From Botryotinia globosa (taxonomy: Eukaryota; Ascomycota; Leotiomycetes; Helotiales; Sclerotiniaceae), in NCBI GenBank assembly GCA_014898425.1, contig RCSZ01000002.1, forward strand, positions 62,001 through 126,000: 64,000 bases of DNA, in the 5' to 3' direction. The notes below the pieces were generated by a model, which worked only from the letters and a program-made list of their open reading frames with translations, was not told the DNA's origin and did not search any database. The translations under genes were made by a program, and so were the position numbers. Numbering within the stretch: position 1 is the first letter of the stretch; every line of letters begins with the position of its first letter. Shown here in pieces: positions 62,271-64,000 of this stretch.

Positions 62271-63495
62271 TATTTAATTCCTGATACACTTGATCGTCCA
62301 AGGCTCAATATGCAAGCGATGTCAAAGGAAGAAGAATGAAATGTTCCAAGGCAAGCGAAAATCAGTTGAGATGATAAACCGTTAGAATTAATGAAATTTA
62401 CAACGTTTCTGGAGTCCCCAGAAAAGCCATGACAGTAACTTGGGAGTAGTTTAAGAAGTGGTGTGTGATTTCAACGTCTTCACCATACCTCGATCCATGG
62501 CAGATCAATTGACAGGATGATTTGATAGAATTATGCAAGCTGGGGTGAGACGGTATGATGTTGACCGAGTCAATCTACGCCCAGATGGAGGAACAAGACA
62601 AAAGCAAGATGAAGTTTAGACATTCTCCTGCATTTCCACGATTGATACTCAGCCCTGTTGCCATGACTTGTGGACCAGCAATACTGATCTGTGACTCTTT
62701 CCAGATAATTGGGGGTTGTAAAATGATGGTAAAGTGGTAATGGGGAACTGCTGAAGGAAGCAAGCTGTGTGGTGGTGGTGGTGGTCGTTAAAAACGAATG
62801 AATGAACCCACGTGTGAATCCTTGCAAATATGACCCCTGCTTATCACCCTCGATTTTTCTCACTTGGCGACATTCACCTCAACTTCACGTATATCACTCG
62901 CTAATCCTTGATATTCAATAAATCTCGTAATGTCTCCTGCAATCATAATTTGATACGACCAGAATCAATATAAGATTCTTGATTACAACGAAGCAATAGA
63001 CAAAAAACTTGTCTTGGTTCATGAGATTCGCTTATGGATTGTCTCGCCTCTCAGCACCGTGGGGCGATGAGTCCAAGATGAGATGTCACATTCTTATTGA
63101 TAGCATTTCCGTTTGATGTTACCTCGTATCATCCATCCTTATGACCATTTCATTTGTTCAAGGCATTCTTTGCGAGAGTTCTCGATATTGAACGCCATTC
63201 ACACCTTGGCACATTACCGCAGCTCTTTGTTCCAGCACCAGCTACAGATATACGCCCAAGTCACAGGCAGCTATGCGCGTATGCTTATATGTGTGTGCCT
63301 GGTAGAGATGCCTCATACAGCCTCGTCTTTACAAACATAACTCATTTCAATCTTGCTTTTCTCACTATTTCATATTCTCATCATGCCGTTCATAAAGCAC
63401 GCATTGTTGTAAAATTCTGATTTCAACAATTCGTTCAAACCTCAAAACTTTGGAGAAATTGCAATAGTCAGACTTCTTGAACAAATTAAAAACAA
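62271..63495. promoter_or_regulatory. divergent intergenic region with CACGTG site
   Basis: Upstream space of the PigL_N-like gene and the phosphate transporter. A CACGTG palindrome is at 62809-62814 (context CCCACGTGTG), the binding core of Pho4/NUC-1-type bHLH regulators of phosphate starvation genes. No further gene is seen. Confidence 0.4.
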
Positions 63496-64000
63496 ATGAC
63501 CACCAAGTTTCTCATACCCTATACAATGCCGCCTTGGGGTTCAAGATGGTTAAAGTTATTTCTGAACCCGTACGCAGATGATGACTTTGATCACATCGAT
63601 GTGAACCCGCCATATTATTTTCGTATCTCTCCTTTCCAACCGCTAATTCTTTCGCTAGGAACCAGAACGTAGAAAGTATATCTTCGAACGTCTCGAAAGA
63701 TCTGATGTTTCGGAAAGCTTCTGGGTGGTGGTTGTTGCCGGAGTGAGATTTTTTACAGATGCATACTCGATATTCGCAATTAACATGGTAATTCCGATGC
63801 TGGGAATTATTTACTATGGAGATTCTGTTAACAAGGGAGTCATGCCTCACAATTACGAGATTGCTCTCAGTGTTGGCACATTGGGTGGATCTATCATCGG
63901 TCAAATAGGGTTCGGTCTTGGTGCTGATTTATACGGAAGACGGAAGATGTATGGATTGGAGCTGATGATCACCATCTTTGCAACATTAGGGGTGGTCATG
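63496..64000 (+). CDS. PHO84-type inorganic phosphate:H+ symporter (partial, cut by window edge)
   Basis: Exon 63496-63600, intron 63601-63658 (GTGAAC donor, GCTAAT branch site, CGCTAG acceptor), then an exon that runs past 64000. 149 residues are visible. After a short N-terminus ending DDDFDHID, the second exon reads EPERRKYIFERLERSD. The first helix carries the family block GVRFFTDAYSIFAINMVIPM (about residues 60-79). The next helices include SVGTLGGSIIGQIGFGLGAD, then LYGRRKMYGLE, the MFS loop with the GRRKMYG signature of phosphate:H+ symporters (PHS family). The product imports phosphate across the plasma membrane. The splice junction matches the usual N-terminus of this family. A CACGTG element lies about 680 bases upstream. 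Confidence 0.88.

Overview
The window looks like nuclear DNA of a filamentous ascomycete, most likely a leotiomycete of the Botrytis/Sclerotinia kind. This is an inference from about 40% GC by eye, short GT..AG introns (48-96 nt) with CTAAC/CTAAT-like branch points, pyrimidine-rich leaders, several 2EXR/F-box-like loci and the mix of families. There are no operons, plasmids, phages or CRISPR arrays.

Layout. 0-12 kb holds a secretory single-pass membrane protein with a Ser/Thr-rich ectodomain (468-2398), a four-exon MFS transporter (5477-3340, minus), a three-exon arylsulfotransferase-family protein (7550-9413) and, convergent with it, a P-loop sulfotransferase-like gene (11660-10738, minus). 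12-19 kb has no convincing intact gene but some decayed-looking coding sequence. 19-25.4 kb carries a TmpA-like membrane flavoprotein and a seven-exon type 2 methionine aminopeptidase whose five metal ligands all fall at the expected spacing. 25.4-31.4 kb is gene-poor, with a tRNA-like/SINE-like element, a CATCAC array and a long pyrimidine-rich tract. 31.4-33 kb encodes an NC2-alpha/Bur6/DRAP1 histone-fold protein with a very long Gln/Pro-rich N-terminus. 33-41 kb is an 8-kb gene desert holding the most unusual signal here: twelve copies of a 14-bp element, consensus TTTGTTGCRYRTCT, eleven in one orientation, several at about 155-bp spacing. 41-45.5 kb has a small orphan protein and a 982-residue coiled-coil protein. 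47-58 kb has three loci of the 2EXR/F-box-like kind (one a pseudogene with stops that fit RIP-type C-to-T change) and an AT-hook protein. 60-62.3 kb is a six-exon gene with a PigL_N-like N-terminus and an in-frame TGA near the ancestral start. The right edge cuts a PHO84-type phosphate transporter (63496 onward) with a CACGTG site upstream.

The genes do not form an evident pathway. They are a mix of housekeeping genes (MetAP2, NC2-alpha), transporters, surface/secretory proteins and lineage-specific families, separated by unusually long intergenic stretches. All exon boundaries were read by hand from splice signals and frame continuity; no database search was possible.
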